Shown: piece by piece, positions 1 through 13,200 of the stretch
Numbering within the stretch: the stretch's first letter is position 1
Layout of the letters: each line of letters opens with the position of its first letter
Program-made: the position numbers and the translations under genes
The notes under the pieces: generated by a model
Databases searched by the model: none
What the model saw: only the letters and a program-made list of their open reading frames with translations
What the model was told of the DNA's origin: nothing
Source: Agaricus subrufescens
Taxonomy: Eukaryota; Basidiomycota; Agaricomycetes; Agaricales; Agaricaceae
Reading direction: 5' to 3'
Assembly (NCBI GenBank): GCA_029945375.1
Contig: CM057061.1
Span: 62,001 to 126,000, forward strand
Length of the DNA stretch: 64,000 bases

Positions 1-840
1 GATTTCCTTTCACAAAGGTGTGTTTTCTCGCCCACACACCTGTTATTCCTTTGAACAACTCTCGAGCTGTAGTTCTCTTCCTCTGAAACGTCCGCGTCGT
101 ATCCTACCTCCTGCGCCAATAAACCGAATGTCCCTGTATAAGGCGTTTTTGTGCGTCCTAAAACGGTTACATTCTTTGTATAGTACATACGTGACTCACT
201 CGTATGTTGAGCATCCATGCCCTACGCTATAGTCGTGGCGTATGTAGTGCTAGTTGAGTGGTAGTAGTGGGACGTCAGACGCGTCCTCGAGCCAATGCCT
301 GTGGCTCGATGTGGCACTGTTTGGCTTCATCAAATTGGTGCAACTCAACAGTTCTTCATTTTTCGCATTACAGGCTTGTTGGATCACCTTGTTTATCTTT
401 CACCGTAAGCTCAAGATTTATTCAGAAGAAGACAGACACCAATTTTTGGACACTATGTTGAATTTTTGAGGGTTTTCCGCTTGTGGTTAAAGTTCGCGCA
501 AGGTTGGAAAATTCTTAGTAAAACGCTAGAATAAATTCATACAGTATTTCATGAATTTATGATAACTTTTTATTACAATAAGATTAGTATATTGTATAGG
601 AATTTTATCAAACCTATTATTAGCCATATGTTAGCCAGCCAAATCATTGTAAACGATACAAATATTCAAAATAATCACCTGTAACTCATTTTAATGTAAG
701 TTCCGAATAAAGCTACAAATAGATGTTGGAGTTTATTCTGAGTTTGATTTAAAAAATAATCGGAAATATACTCCTAAAAGCTCCTATGGTTTATGGTAAC
801 CCACACGCAGTGTATACAGTATCAACCAATGAGATATTTA
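1..840. other. Non-coding, no recognised feature
   Basis: The short ORFs here overlap each other in different frames and match no family I recognise. The second half (about 480-840) is AT-rich. I see no RNA gene or repeat. Confidence 0.5.
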
Positions 841-844
841 CAAC

Positions 845-1968
845 TCAATTGAAGTGAGACACATCATGCAAAACAATGAGATGACTCAGGAGGCCAAGAT
901 GGCACAAACCATTCTCATCAAAAGTGACTAGTCCTTGCACCTCAATAGAATTCTCCAATGGCCTGTTGACTATGATTAGGTTCTTATTCCTGAAAGTCTC
1001 CAAGATGTCCCCCTCAGACATATTCCTGTATCCTGCCCAGTCAACAATCCCAGATAGAGACTGCAGATCATTTAAAGAAACACCTTGGTTTGGCAGGTAA
1101 GTATCATAGATAGCCTTCACAGACTCAAGCTGGGATGGGAGTGAGGAGAGGCAACTAAGCAGGTGTCAGGCATAGGTCAGACTCACTTACATGAAATTGT
1201 GTGTCCAGGGTGTAAAAAACCAGTTCACCTCCCACAATTGGTAGGAGGATACTCATTACTAAGTTTCCTTTCACTTGTCAGCTCAGCCTGGTGTTTACTT
1301 GCATTGGCTTCACCTTGTCTGTGTTCTTCAGCCACAGCTTGAATCATGTCTTTTAGTGATCTGCTTGAATACCCTAGAATTCTTATGTCACTTACCAAGA
1401 ATTCCCTATACAACCTCCTTATCTCTCCCAGTCCATCTTCCTTTACCCCATCCACTTGTGCCTTGCTTTTCCTCACTTTCTTTTGTTTGGGAGAACTCAT
1501 ACTGTAAAAAGCATGTCAACCTGTAGTTGCCCTCTTTGACTGAGGTTGTATAACTCTTGGGTTCTGAACCCTTCCCCTATCTGTGTCCTTTCCTTGCACT
1601 GCCTCATGCTCTCTGTCTTCCCCATCTTTATCACCACCATCCTTCTCTGCTGTATCCTCCTCTGTATCCATTTCATTGTTCTTTTCCCTGGTGGGGCCCT
1701 CACTCATCCTCTCTCCCTCCTCTGTATTCATTTTATTGTTCTTTTCCCTGGCAGGGCCCTCATTCATCCCCTCTGGCACATTTATGTTGGCATCTTTTTC
1801 TTGCCCCTCAGCCTCCAGTTCACCCATCCAGATGTCACCTTTCTCATGCTCTCTTCCATGCTCAGATGTAGGACACTCTCCTTCTTTCTCACCCAGTTTG
1901 TCTGGCTTTCTTTCTCCATCCATGTCATTGTCCTTGTCACATATCTCTGGTGTCTTCAAAGTTTCCAC
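845..1968 (-). CDS. Unrecognised, probably spliced hypothetical gene with acidic repeats
   Basis: Three ORFs lie in a row on the minus strand (1968-1516, 1500-1225, 1120-845). A clear GT-AG intron (starts gtaagtgagtctg near 1192, ends cccatcccag near 1124) joins the last block to upstream sequence. The first block is highly acidic and lysine-rich, with a 20-residue tandem repeat (EGPxREKNN core). The second has a basic start (PKQKKVRKSK) and a helical stretch. The third contains DWAGYRNMSEGDILETF and has no motif I can assign. It lies in transposon-rich sequence and may be a remnant of a transposon-linked gene. Start codon and full exon set are uncertain. Confidence 0.33.
1656..1775. repeat. 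Two-unit 60-bp tandem repeat
   Basis: A 60-bp unit begins with cctcctctgta at 1656 and again at 1716. The copies differ at only a few bases, and the 60-bp period keeps the reading frame, giving a duplicated 20-residue acidic block in the overlapping minus-strand ORF. Confidence 0.85.
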
Positions 1969-2049
1969 CTCTGCTGCCCTCTTCCTTTCCTGTACACTTG
2001 CTGGATAGGCTAGTCAATCCACAATCTGCATCCTTCAGAGGCTGTATGT

Positions 2050-3794
2050 CTCACTTCATGAGAACCATTTCAGGTTGACACTCTCAGCCTCTTTTGTGAC
2101 TATTCCAATCTGGTCCAGGATTTGTACAATAACAAGTGATATGTTTGTCTCATTGCCCTTTGTAATGTCAAAGAGAAATTTTCACATTATATGTTCTGCC
2201 TTTTGCAGGCTCTCAAGTTTTTCTGAACCCAAGCACACCCATAACTGCTCTGTATTAGATTGTCCTTTATTTTGACCAAGTCACTGTATACATATACTAT
2301 ATGCAGCTGCCTCTGTGACTGGGCTTTTCCTGAAATTATAGTTGGTGAACACAACCAGCAGTGCAAGCACCCCTTACATGGCATGGCTTCATTTTATCTT
2401 GTGTATTCACCAATGTCTTGTTGATGGATCCCTTGTATCAGTGTTCAATCAGGATACTAGACTGCTAAGTGACAGAGTTGACTCACAAACTGAGCTGTTC
2501 ACCCAGTTCTTTGATCATTGAGAGAAGCTCCTGATGTCCCCAAGAAAGACAAATTGTGAATGCCCTGGTGAGCATAAGAGAAGAATTGGAAATGACATAC
2601 CTGGAAGGGGTAGCTGATCATGAAGATTTTATATAGTAATGTGTCCACAAGTTGCCAGATTGCCAAATTTATGTACTTGGCACAGTGAATAGGGCAGTAA
2701 TGTCTGACCAGGTCTCTCCACCAACCTAGTCTCATCATTGGACAGCAGGTTGGAGAATGGACTTTGTTTTGGGTATAACATGTTGGAGGACTGTTCTGCC
2801 TCCTGGATCATTGCTCCCCAGTCTTTCAGATAGCTATACTGGGACTACAAACCATGAGCCAATCCCAAGGATGGTGTAGAGACACTCACTGCAACTTCTT
2901 TTTGATTTCCCTCTAAAACATCAGAGGTGTGCAAATAGTCAGGCAAGCAGAAATGGGTCTCCCTTTGTACATTGGTCCATTGCATACAAAGTTGATCACA
3001 TCTAGCAATTGAAGTTCTCCAAGTTTAGATGTAAATAGGTGTGCCTCTTTCTTCAGTCAGACTGAATAGAACAAAATTCAAATAAGTAAGAAGATAGTCA
3101 AAATACATAGATAGCAAGAAAAGTATCAAAGCTAGGGCAACAGGGTTAGAGAGAACAACTAGACTGGTGCCAATGTTGTTGCCCTGCATAGCCTATAGGA
3201 GTGTGCTAGTTTAGATAGTCATGAGAAAAGAATGACTCACATTTGTGTCTTGAGGGTTTGTGAGAGATGTATTGCCAGGATTAAAATTGGCAATAACAAC
3301 CAACACATCTATACCAGAATCTTCAACATGCTCCAGAGAAATAACCTTCTTGGTATCTTATGCTGCCAGCATTGTAAGTAAGGAAAACAATAAAAGCATT
3401 GCTTGATGGACATGTTAGGTAATGACAGGTCAAGTCAACTGACAGCTTTGGAGCTCTGAATTCTCACAAAAAACTGCCTAGTGCCCCAGCCCCTGGAGTG
3501 GGCCTACAGTAGTGAGTTCCAACTCTAGCTTTGTGAACCTAAAACAGTAGTTATTTACTACTTTTTTGATAGTAAAAACCACACCTCAAAAGTCAAAAAT
3601 AGGGATGTAGTGGCTGAAGAGAAAAATGTTCATGAGCCTGGTAGTAGTAAATGTTTCTGATGCCATATTTAAGTACAAAATTCTTTTTCCTAAGCTTCTG
3701 TAATATGATATGTATTTCAATTTCCTGTTATCAAGTGGCAGGAGCTGAGCAAAGCAAGGCCCTGTGCTAGTCAATGTACTATTCTAACAATTAC
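2050..3794. other. Decayed sequence without a recognised gene
   Basis: Minus-strand ORFs at 2187-2384, 2499-2811 and 3586-3774 are short, overlap in different frames and contain stops, as in an old transposon-derived gene. I could not assign a family. Confidence 0.4.
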
Positions 3795-4650
3795 ATCTAG
3801 AATTATCTTGGGTATCTAATGTAAATTCTTTCAAAAGATCCCATTGAAGATCCTGGGGTACTGGACAAACAGGACATGGAAAATGACTTTGGACACTGCA
3901 GACCAAAGCCATTAATGCACTGCACCAGGTTGCTAGTCAATACAAGTTGAATCAAGGATGTGAGAGCAAACACTTACAATTCTTCATAGTCAGCTGATAA
4001 AATTAGGATTACCAGTCAAAGCACCCTCTAAACACCATCACTGCATTTAGTCTTTGATCCTACCTTCAATAGCTCAGTAATTTTTGCCAGAAATTGCTTG
4101 AAAAATGAATGATAAATTGAGACACTCTCATCAGAGACATTATTGCCAGCCCCAGCAGCAGGCTGCCAAACATAATCATTAGATTCATTGACATCAGTAT
4201 TTGATATATGAAAATTGAAATAATTAAGTATTAATTACTTGAGTGATTATAGTAGTAGAGAGTCAATAGAGTTATAGGATAGAGCACTGGTGGCACTTCT
4301 GGAGGTGAAAGACACTAGAAAAATAAGGTACCATCTTGCTATGGTTGCCCACACCTGATTGAGCATGTAGAAACATCCTATTAATTTGATTTCTCTCATA
4401 CTTTTTATAGTGCATACCAGATCCTCTACCACTGAATTTTTGATTGCAGATGTCACAATGATTGTCTATTACTCAGTATGAGATGGAGAGGACAAAGCTA
4501 GTAAGCACACAGTGTCACAATCTGATATAAAAAATCTCATTTAGTAGTTTTAATCAGTGTCATCTATCAGGGCATGATCTGCCAAGGCTCTAACAAGGCC
4601 AGATTACCACATGCTACCTTGGGATATCATTTTAAAATTTCTGACATATT
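3795..4650 (-). pseudogene. Partial, internally deleted Plavaka transposase copy (copy 1)
   Basis: About 3800-4110 matches 33345-33665 nearly base for base, and about 4140-4650 matches 36415-36970, so this is a second copy of the same Plavaka (CACTA-like) element. Everything between those two blocks (N-terminal and central coding exons) is missing here. The N-terminal zinc-finger segment (CDICNQKFSGRG) is readable on the minus strand near 4425-4460, but the start ATG of copy 2 reads ATA here. There are frameshifts and no open frame, so it cannot make transposase. Confidence 0.7.
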
Positions 4651-7457
4651 AGACTGATACCAAGTACTTTGCTTGGAAATAGTAATATGGCAGGTTTTAG
4701 CTTGTGCCATGTACTTGACATATGTAAGTACCCTTCCTTGTTCAAAACACAGCACTCACAGCTTGTGAGAATTAAAACATCCATAGTCTAATTAATGACT
4801 TCATGACACAATGGATTAGTGGAGATAAAGCTTGACAAGGTCCTTGGTAAATAGAGTGTCCTGTGGTGCTAGTATTGATGGTGGTAGAAACCTATTACAG
4901 ATTGGATAATACCATTTGTAATGGTCTTCAATAATCTGAGTAAGACATGATGTATCCACAAGTGTAATGCACACCTATTAAAGGCACTTCCATTAACAGA
5001 TTAGGATGCATTTCCATCCTGCAACCAACAGTATGTATAACCTTGAATAATGAGCAGAAGGTTGTTATGCTACTGTAAGACAATTTCATAGGCAAGAGGA
5101 CAGCTAGAAAACATGGTAAAGCTCTCAATTAGTTTATTGGGCTGTATATACTCTAATGTTCTTGGTGTTGTCAGCTATGGTTGGGTGGGACCTCATAAAG
5201 GGTAACTTCTATTATGATGATATGCATACAATGAATAGAACCAATAGTTTGGCAATTGGTAACATGGGGACAAAAAGGGTTGGTTGAGCTTAGATATTGT
5301 TCAAGGTCCATGCCATTTAAGTATATCTGGTGGCCTACATATTAATGTTCCACAAAAGGCAGCTTATGCCTCAGCATTGCTTTCTCTACCTTATTACTTT
5401 TGATTACCTCTATAAACTTTAGTGGTGAGTTTTCTTTTACCTGATGTACTCAGTCAGTTCATGGGTTTTTATATATAAAGTAGTGGTCTATTTAATGATG
5501 GTATTCATCTACTTTTTCTGTATTATCCCTCTATGCATGTCTACAGCAGCAATAACCCCTGATGGGCCAATGCCAGACATGAGCAATAAAGAAGTACCAA
5601 TAGCAATGTCTGAATGTCAACTGGAGGGCAAATATGCAGCACTACCAGCACTGTCTGAATCTGAATCAAAGGGCAATAAAACTGAATTTCAATCAGAGAT
5701 CCCTATGTACCAATCTCCTTACATTAGAAAATGTAGCATTTGGCTTGCAAAAGAGGGGTCAAGGTTGTGAGATACATTTAGCAAAGGGATTGTGGAGGTG
5801 TGGCCAGAACTCAAAAGGATCTTACTGTAAGTGAGGAAGGGGTGTGGGACCTAATTGCAGCTGTATTGGTGCAAGTAGACCTTATATCTAACAATCCTCT
5901 ACTAAACAGATTGAAGGGCTGGTTCTCACACTTGTGGAAGTGAGACAAAGGAGTAAGAGTAAGCTACACTCCACTTTTATAATTTGTACAACAAAGAGTT
6001 TGCAACCATGCACACTTATCTAGTAGAACAGAGTATTTGGTTGAGAGGTATAAATAGTAATTTAGATGGTATAGTCAAACATGAAGGAGACACAATACAG
6101 ATGAAGGGCCCCAATAGATGTGACAGGAAGAGGTAAATATGGGTCTAAGTAAGTGTTGATGTTAGCTAAATTAATCTATAGGGGTTGGTAATCCTTGTTG
6201 ACCCTGGAAGGGTCATGACAGAGAATCAGAAAGCCAAGCACCATGCTCAGCCTATGCATTTGGTAGAGAATATAATGGGAGGAATACAAGAGGCTTGGAA
6301 CTTATCAGTGAGTATGCAAAGCACATATAGACACTCAATATTTAAACTTGAGGATCACTGTAGAAGACCCTCAGCCAAGAAGAGCTATGTGCCCACAGCA
6401 ATAGATTTGTATCCTTTTTCTAGAGTATGATTGGAACAGCCTGTCAGATGCATGTAATGAGGGCTGTATAGTGGTAGATGCAGAGCATATTCACTATGCA
6501 CTGAGGTCAATGGAAGAAGTGGGAGGTTAGCATTGATTATACATGTTTAGAGAGGTTTCATGAATGCAATACTACTTTGTCTGCATTGTTAGAACTTGAG
6601 AGTTTATAGTTTATGCTCCATGGTTTCTTTCTTTATGTGTACTCAATCTAAGTGTTAGACATGGGTGATTTGTCATGGGGGTAATCAAAGCTCTTTCCTG
6701 TGTTGAATTAAGTAATTAAATATGTCCATGCACTATACTACCAAAATCTGTCTCCTCTAACTAGACTTTAGAAAGGTCTATAAAAGCTCATAGATAATCC
6801 TGTAAACATCATCCTTTTGCCTCACTTAGTCCCAACTCAATTTATTCCCTTCTACATCCTGCACTAGCCAAACTGTTGAATTTTTGGATTGTTTATACAA
6901 GCAAATAACTGGCTAGAATGCAAATTGTTGAAAAAAAAAAACAGATATGGCCACACTACACAAGAATGAATTGAACAACAGAATAAATTCTAACAACAAG
7001 GACACCTTAGACATGGTAGAAAGAAGCTTATAAACACAAAGGGGAGTCAAACAACTGTACTGAAGGAAAGTTGCTTGTTTGAGTAGGGGTAAATGTAGTA
7101 GAAAATAATAAGAGGATGATTAATTAAAATAGCTTTTTGAGTAGTTGGATTTCTCAGATACAGGATGTCAAAACTAAACTACTGCCAAATCAACTATAAG
7201 GGTCTAATGTGTGACAAGTTATGGTAACTAAAAATGATGTAACCTATTTCAAATAAGTCCCTCTATCTGCCTCTTCTTTGACTAGCCACAAAAACCTCAC
7301 TACATCTCCCATTTTCTTTAAATTACAACTGTCCTCAGTTGTCCTTTCCTTTCTCTTCTCCCCTTTCTCCTTCTCCCTTTCCCCTTTTTCCTTGAAACAC
7401 CCTTTTTTGAGACTATTCTGCTCTTTTACCTGGGTCCCTGCTTTCTTCCCATATCCT
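4651..7457. other. AT-rich intergenic or decayed transposon sequence
   Basis: Scattered ORFs such as 5444-5770 (hydrophobic start, then low-complexity) and 6185-6430 match no family I know and lack supporting splice structure. There is an A-run near 6930 and a pyrimidine-rich tract at about 7330-7460. I see no RNA gene. Confidence 0.45.
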
Positions 7458-8706
7458 TTACTCCTCCTCCACTGTCATAGATAATTGTTCACCACCTGTG
7501 AGTTCTGTCACCTCTAGCTCCATTTTTGAATGTGCCTGATAAGGAATCAGACAAAATGCTGCCAATTTCAGCCTCAAGACCACCCCCAAAACTTCTGCAA
7601 GTGTGTAGGCTCCTTTTTCATGATGACAAACAACAACCATAGGGCTGAAATATTGTGGGCAACATTTATGACCCACCTCTGGCTCAATTTCCTTATTGAG
7701 TATCAATACAAGATCTCCAGGTGTGAAGTTGTAATCCTTGATCTTGTTGCTATTTCATTTCTCAAAGGCTTTTGTAGATCTCTGATGGGCCTCTACCACT
7801 CCTTTGTGCATTTCAGCAAGATTGCCACCATGTTTTTTGAGTGCTCATGACCTTATGGCCAACAACTCCACCTGTGTAAGTTTTTGTGTGACTGGGGGTA
7901 GGAGATATGTCACCTTGGTGATGTCAAAGGGCAGGAGAGGTTCCATCCCATGTGTCATGTAATATGGAGTGTGTCCTGTTGCTGTACATGTAGTGACTCA
8001 ATCTGCCCAGAAGATATATGGTGTGTGTTCATATCACTTTCAAATTTTTCCTTTACAAACTTTGACCAGGGCATCTTGAACAGTTCTGTGTGTTGTTTCT
8101 ACTGCTCCATTTGCCTGTGAGTTATATGCTGAGATCCATATGTGTCAAATATGATATTCTCCTGCAAGCCAGTCCAATGCTGCCATGAAAGGGGTACCAT
8201 TATCAGTCACAATCTCTTTGAGTCCTCCCCATTACAAAATCTCTTCAAAGATGAATGCTCCAAGGGTGCAACCTGTTTCTCTTGAGAGGGGACATCACTC
8301 TGGCCACCCTGTGAGACTGCAGTGAGCTTGTACAATATATTTGTGCCCATGCAATGGTGGCATGTGCATTATGTCGATACATATATGCTTTCTGGAAGAG
8401 GAGTGCTGGGATTGTATTGTAGGTGGAATAATGACTTGTTTTGTTGATCATATCTAGCATTGATGACATGTTGATATGTATCAGTAAATGTTGTTGTCAA
8501 TATGGGGCCACTAAAATTGATCCACCACTGTTCAGTGTGTTGTGAAAAATCCTTTATGCCCTAGCTCATCATGTGCCTTCCCTAGCAGCTCATACCTCTC
8601 CTCTCTTCCCATCACCACTACCTGATGTCTCCCACTGTATGCCTTTCTCTGCATCTTGTTTCCTTTCACAAAAAACTGACCCACTCTTTTCAGGAACCTT
8701 AGGCTG
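7458..8706 (-). pseudogene. Ty3/gypsy integrase remnant (second gypsy family, antisense)
   Basis: Read on the minus strand from 8705, this shows the preamble of a gypsy integrase (LRFLKRVGQFFV), the zinc-binding segment (AHDELGHKGFF, then the CHQC pair), a catalytic-core piece (KEIVTDNGTPFMAALDWLAG near 8165-8225), the NSQANGAVE segment, and a C-terminal stretch ending at 7458 (DLVLILNKEIEPE, SPMVVVCHHEKGAYTLAEVLG). Several stops and frame changes interrupt it. RT and RNase H are absent: the fragment stops at the target duplication of the large gypsy at 8707. The sequence differs clearly from that gypsy's own integrase, so it is another family. Confidence 0.75.
8702..8706 (+). repeat. Target-site duplication GGCTG (left)
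   Basis: GGCTG sits directly before the 5' LTR and is repeated exactly at 18765-18769 after the 3' LTR, as expected for a 5-bp gypsy integrase duplication. Confidence 0.85.
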
Positions 8707-9005
8707 TGTTATGATCTATTTCTGTTATCTATCAAGTCCCCTGACACAGGACCATATGCTACTACTCCACACCCACATGATACCACTTTCCAATTCATGT
8801 ACTTGGTTCCCATTGTTAGTCAGACTCCTTGGGTATACTTACTCAGCCTGATCTTCTCCTTCTATTATTAGGTAGTCAACTCTTTTATAAGTAGCATAGT
8901 TATACTCTGTATTCCTTATGCTTTACCAACTCGCTATATTCCCTTATTGCTCTCAAGTCTTTGCCTTAAGTTGCAACCTGAGCTAATTGCTATAAGGTTG
9001 TAACA
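8707..9005 (+). repeat. 5' LTR of the chromodomain gypsy
   Basis: 299 bp, TGTTA...TAACA. It aligns without gaps to 18466-18764; by hand I count about 23 differences, about 20 of them transitions. A TATA-like box (cttttataagtagc) lies near 8882. Confidence 0.92.
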
Positions 9006-9077
9006 TTTGGTGTTGTAAAGCTCACCTTGCAGGAAAGACCTCTAGTCATTGAGGCAGGAACCAGCTAAGCTCAGTGT

Positions 9078-10240
9078 ATGAGCGCAGATGACATCAACCA
9101 GTTCAGAATCAACTTTGAATCCCTCTTCTACAAAGGACATCAAAACGGAAACAGATTTGAAACACTCAGATGTACAGACAACCATGAGACGGAACTCTCA
9201 GCAAACAAAAAACAGAGGAACCAGAACCAACACAAGTACCAAAGAACACACCACTTGACAAAGATATCAACCGACTAGCAAAGGAACTCAAAGAACTAGA
9301 ACTAAGAGAAATGGCAAGCAGCAACACCAAACCCAAGATGATCAATGCACCAATCAGCTACAAGGATGTTATGGAACCAGGATTTTTCAATGGAGACAGG
9401 AACAAGTTTAACAACTGGTGGAGAGGAATGGAAGTTTTCCTCAGATTCAGCAAATACAAGGATGCAGATTTGAAAATTCTTCTCATCACTAACTGCTTAC
9501 ATGGAGAAATCCTGGGATGGTTCACCAAACATTGGGAAAACAAGGTCATTAAATCAGATGATACAGCAGATTGGAGAGAATTCTCCCAAGAAATTGTCGA
9601 AGCCTTCTCACCTGGAGATGAGCAACAGATCACTAAAGACAAGATTGAAACCTTCAAACAAGGAAATCTTCACACCAACAACTTCCTTGTCAAATTCACT
9701 GCCCTTGCCCATCAATCTAAATCAAGTGAAGACCACATGCTCTACCTCCTGAAGCAACACACCAGATCCAACATTATCCACACTATTTTGGGATATCCCC
9801 CTTCTGCTATTCCCACTACCCTTAAAGGATGGATTGCTGCAATAGGATCCATAGGGAAAGGTTGGGAATCCACCAAGAAATGAAGAAACAACCAGTGTAC
9901 CACTACTGGAGTCACTTACGGAGGAGATGGACAGCCCATGGAAATTGGAGCAAAGAAATTGGAATGGTCCACAGATAGAAAGCCTAAATGCCTTAAATGT
10001 GGCAAGTTTGGACACATCAAGAAGGAATGCTGATTGGGATCATACAGATCCAACATCAAATGCTATAATTGTGGCAAACCAGGCCACATTGCCAAAGTCT
10101 GCCAAAGCCCCAAGAAACAAACCAAGATTCATGCCATTACCTCTGGAGAGGAAGGAACTGCCAAAGAAGCTCAACAGGATTTTCCCAAAGGTTTGGAGTA
10201 GGCACAAACTCACAAACCGATGTAACTAGTTGTATGCAAA
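9078..10240 (+). pseudogene. gypsy gag (capsid and nucleocapsid), broken
   Basis: The capsid-like part is the ORF at 9311-9883 (motifs FFNGDRNKFNNWWRGMEVF and EILGWFTKHW), typical of fungal gypsy gag. After a stop at 9881-9883 the frame continues with two CCHC zinc knuckles, CLKCGKFGHIKKEC and CYNCGKPGHIAKVC (about 9985-10110), separated by a TGA. The upstream ORF at 9078-9278 may be the original N-terminus in another frame. The product would package element RNA into virus-like particles. At least three stops make it inactive. Confidence 0.85.
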
Positions 10241-10272
10241 ATCGATATGTTTGTCCCCAAAAATGACTAGGA

Positions 10273-13200
10273 GTGCAAGAATTAATACTCAAACCTGAAA
10301 TCACCAAACTGAATGGAGAAACATTTCAAGCCAAAACCATGTTTGACTCAGGATGCACCCATACCTGCATCAATAAACAAATGGTCCATAAACAGAAACT
10401 CACCACCCACAAACTTGAACACCCTATTCTGGCAACCAATGCCAACAGAACCCCGAGTGGAAAGAAACCAATCACCAAATTTGTCAAACTGGATTTAAAC
10501 ATCAAAGGACACCAAGAATCAATCAATGCTGTAGTAGCCAAATTGGACTTGGCCAATATCTTCATCAGCCATGACTGGTTAACCAAACACAACCTGGAAA
10601 TTGATTGGAATAAAGGAACAGTCACTTTCTTGAGATGCCCACCCAAATGCTTGATAAAACATACCAACTTTTCACTACCAGAACACTTACAATGCCTCCA
10701 AACCAACTGGGAAAACTTTGAAGAAGAAAAGGAACCCAACCCCATGAATCCCTTGGACCTACTGGAATACATGCGACCCTACACTCATCTTTTCAACCAG
10801 AAAAACTTTGACAAACTCCCTGAACAAACGCAGTGGGATCATGAAGTAAATCTACTACCTGATGCACCTGCTGAAATTTCCGCCAAATTCTACGAGATGA
10901 CCCCAAAAGAGGAAATCAAACAAAACAAATTTCTGGACAAAAACCTAGCCACAAAACAAATCCAACCATCCAAAAGCCCCTACGCAGCCCCGCTTTTTCA
11001 TCCCCAAGAAAGATGGATCCCTATGACTCTGCCAGGACTACCACAAACTCAACTCAATCACCCTTAAGGACAAGACTCCCCTACCACTGATCAGCAAGGT
11101 AATTGGCATGCTACAACATGCCAAATACTTTAATAAACTTGACATCATTTGGGGATACAACAACATGTGGATCAAAGGAGACAAGTGGAAAGGTGCTACC
11201 CTCACCAATTGTGGACTTTTTGAACCAATGGTAATGTTCTTTGGAATGTGCAACTCTCCAGCCACTTTCTCCTGCTGGATGACTACCATTTTCAGAGAAT
11301 GATCCAAGACAGTTCACTAGTCAACTACATAGACAATTTTGCCATCCCCACCAACTCCCTAACCAAACTCGAAGAAAGAACCCTATGTTTCTTAAAGATT
11401 GCAGATGAGAACAATCTATGCTTCAAATAGACCAAGTGCAAATTCAATGCAACCCAGATCTCAATGCTCAGAACAGTTATTGGAAATGGTCAAGCCAGCA
11501 TGGAATCGGAAAAAGTGGAATCAGTCAAACTGGAAAACCTCCACCTGCGTAAAGGACATTGAACATTTCTTAGGTTTTGCTAACTTCTATCAACATTTTA
11601 TTCAAGATTTTAGCACTCTCGCTGCACCATTCAATGCCTTGAAGGGAGGTAAAGACTGAAAACCCTGGAAATGGACCACCAAAGAACAAAATGCATTTGA
11701 AGCTATCAAAACCACCATCACCAGCGAACCAGTACTAGCTCTACCCAATAACAAAGGCAAATTCAGACTCAAGACCAATGTTTCAAATGTAGAAAGTGGA
11801 GCTGTCCTATCCCAAGAACAAAAAGGAAATTGGCATCCTGTTGCCTTCATGTCCAAGACCCTCACCAATGCAGAAAAGAACTATGAAATTTACAACAAAG
11901 AACTCCTTGCCATCATCAAAGCCAACAAGAACTGGAGACATTACCTATTGGATGCCAAACATCAGTTCAAAATATGGACAGATCATGAGAATCTCATATA
12001 CTTCTGTGAACCACAGAAACTGAACACCCACCAAGCTAGATGGTATCTTATGCTCCAAGAATACAACTATCTACTCCGACATATCCCCAGTAAAACTAAC
12101 ATCAAGGCCAACATTCTATCCAGACTTTTCTGACATGAATTATCAGAAGAAGAAACCAAAATCGAAATGTTCAAAGACTGCATGATCTTACAAACCCTAT
12201 CAGAACTCCCCACCTCACTAGAAACTACCATATTCCTAAATCAAAACTTCACTATCTCCATGACCCCTGACATCCTGAAACAGATTCAAAGCTCTTCCCA
12301 CCAAGAACACCATGTCACTCAAGAAAAGAATAAAAGACCCGACCTATTCTGGCAAGAAAACAGAGTCATTTATCAAAACAGCAAGATCTATGTTCCAGAC
12401 AAACCTGGACTTAGAGAATCCATATTTCTGGATCATCACAACCCACTGGATATAGGACACCCTGGGTCCTACCACATGCTTGAACTCATGAAACAAACCT
12501 TCTGGTGGCCCACAATCAAAACAGATGGGATGAGATTCATCAAAGGATGCACCAAATGTCAGAAGAATAAAATCAACTGACAACCTGGTCACACACCCCT
12601 CAAACCACTACTGATACCCAAAGCACCATGGCAAGAAATCTCCATAGACATGATAGGCCCTTTACCCAAGTCTGAAGATCATGATGCCATACTTGTAGTA
12701 GTCAACCAATTCTCCAAGATGATCCACCTCATTCCCACCAAAACTTCTCTCACATCAAAGCAACTAGCCAAGATTTACAAGAAGGACATTTGGCACATAC
12801 ATGGAATTCCAAAACGCATTATCAGTGACCAAGGCCCCCAGTTTGCCTCTAAGTTCATGAAGGAACTCTGCTCAGCCCTAGGAATTGAAAGGAACTTATC
12901 CACTGCCTATCACCCCCAGACTGACAGACAGACCAAAAGAATCAATCAGGAAATTGAAGCATACTTGCATAACTTTGTCAATTACAAGCAAAACAATTGG
13001 GCAAAATAGCTACCCACAGCCAAGTTTCAGTACAACAACAAAACCCATGCCACAACCAAACAAACTCCATTCTTCCTCACATATGGCATTCACCCGTGGA
13101 AAGGAAACCTTACTACTAATTTGGTCAACCCCCTTGCCAGTGAATTCACTGCAGAATTAGCCAAAACCCAAAACAAAGCATGAGCCACTTTGGAGGAATA

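Noticed and set aside
1546..2013. Plus-strand ORFs of 104-155 residues rich in Leu/Phe/Ser
   Set aside because: Antisense to the acidic repeat ORF; the apparent hydrophobic content comes from CT-rich complement of Glu/Lys codons.
5444..5834. Secreted or membrane protein gene
   Set aside because: Hydrophobic start but no splice sites, no conserved motif and composition like the surrounding non-coding DNA.
8573..8851. Plus-strand 92-residue ORF starting MPSLAAHT
   Set aside because: It is antisense to the gypsy integrase remnant and crosses into the 5' LTR.
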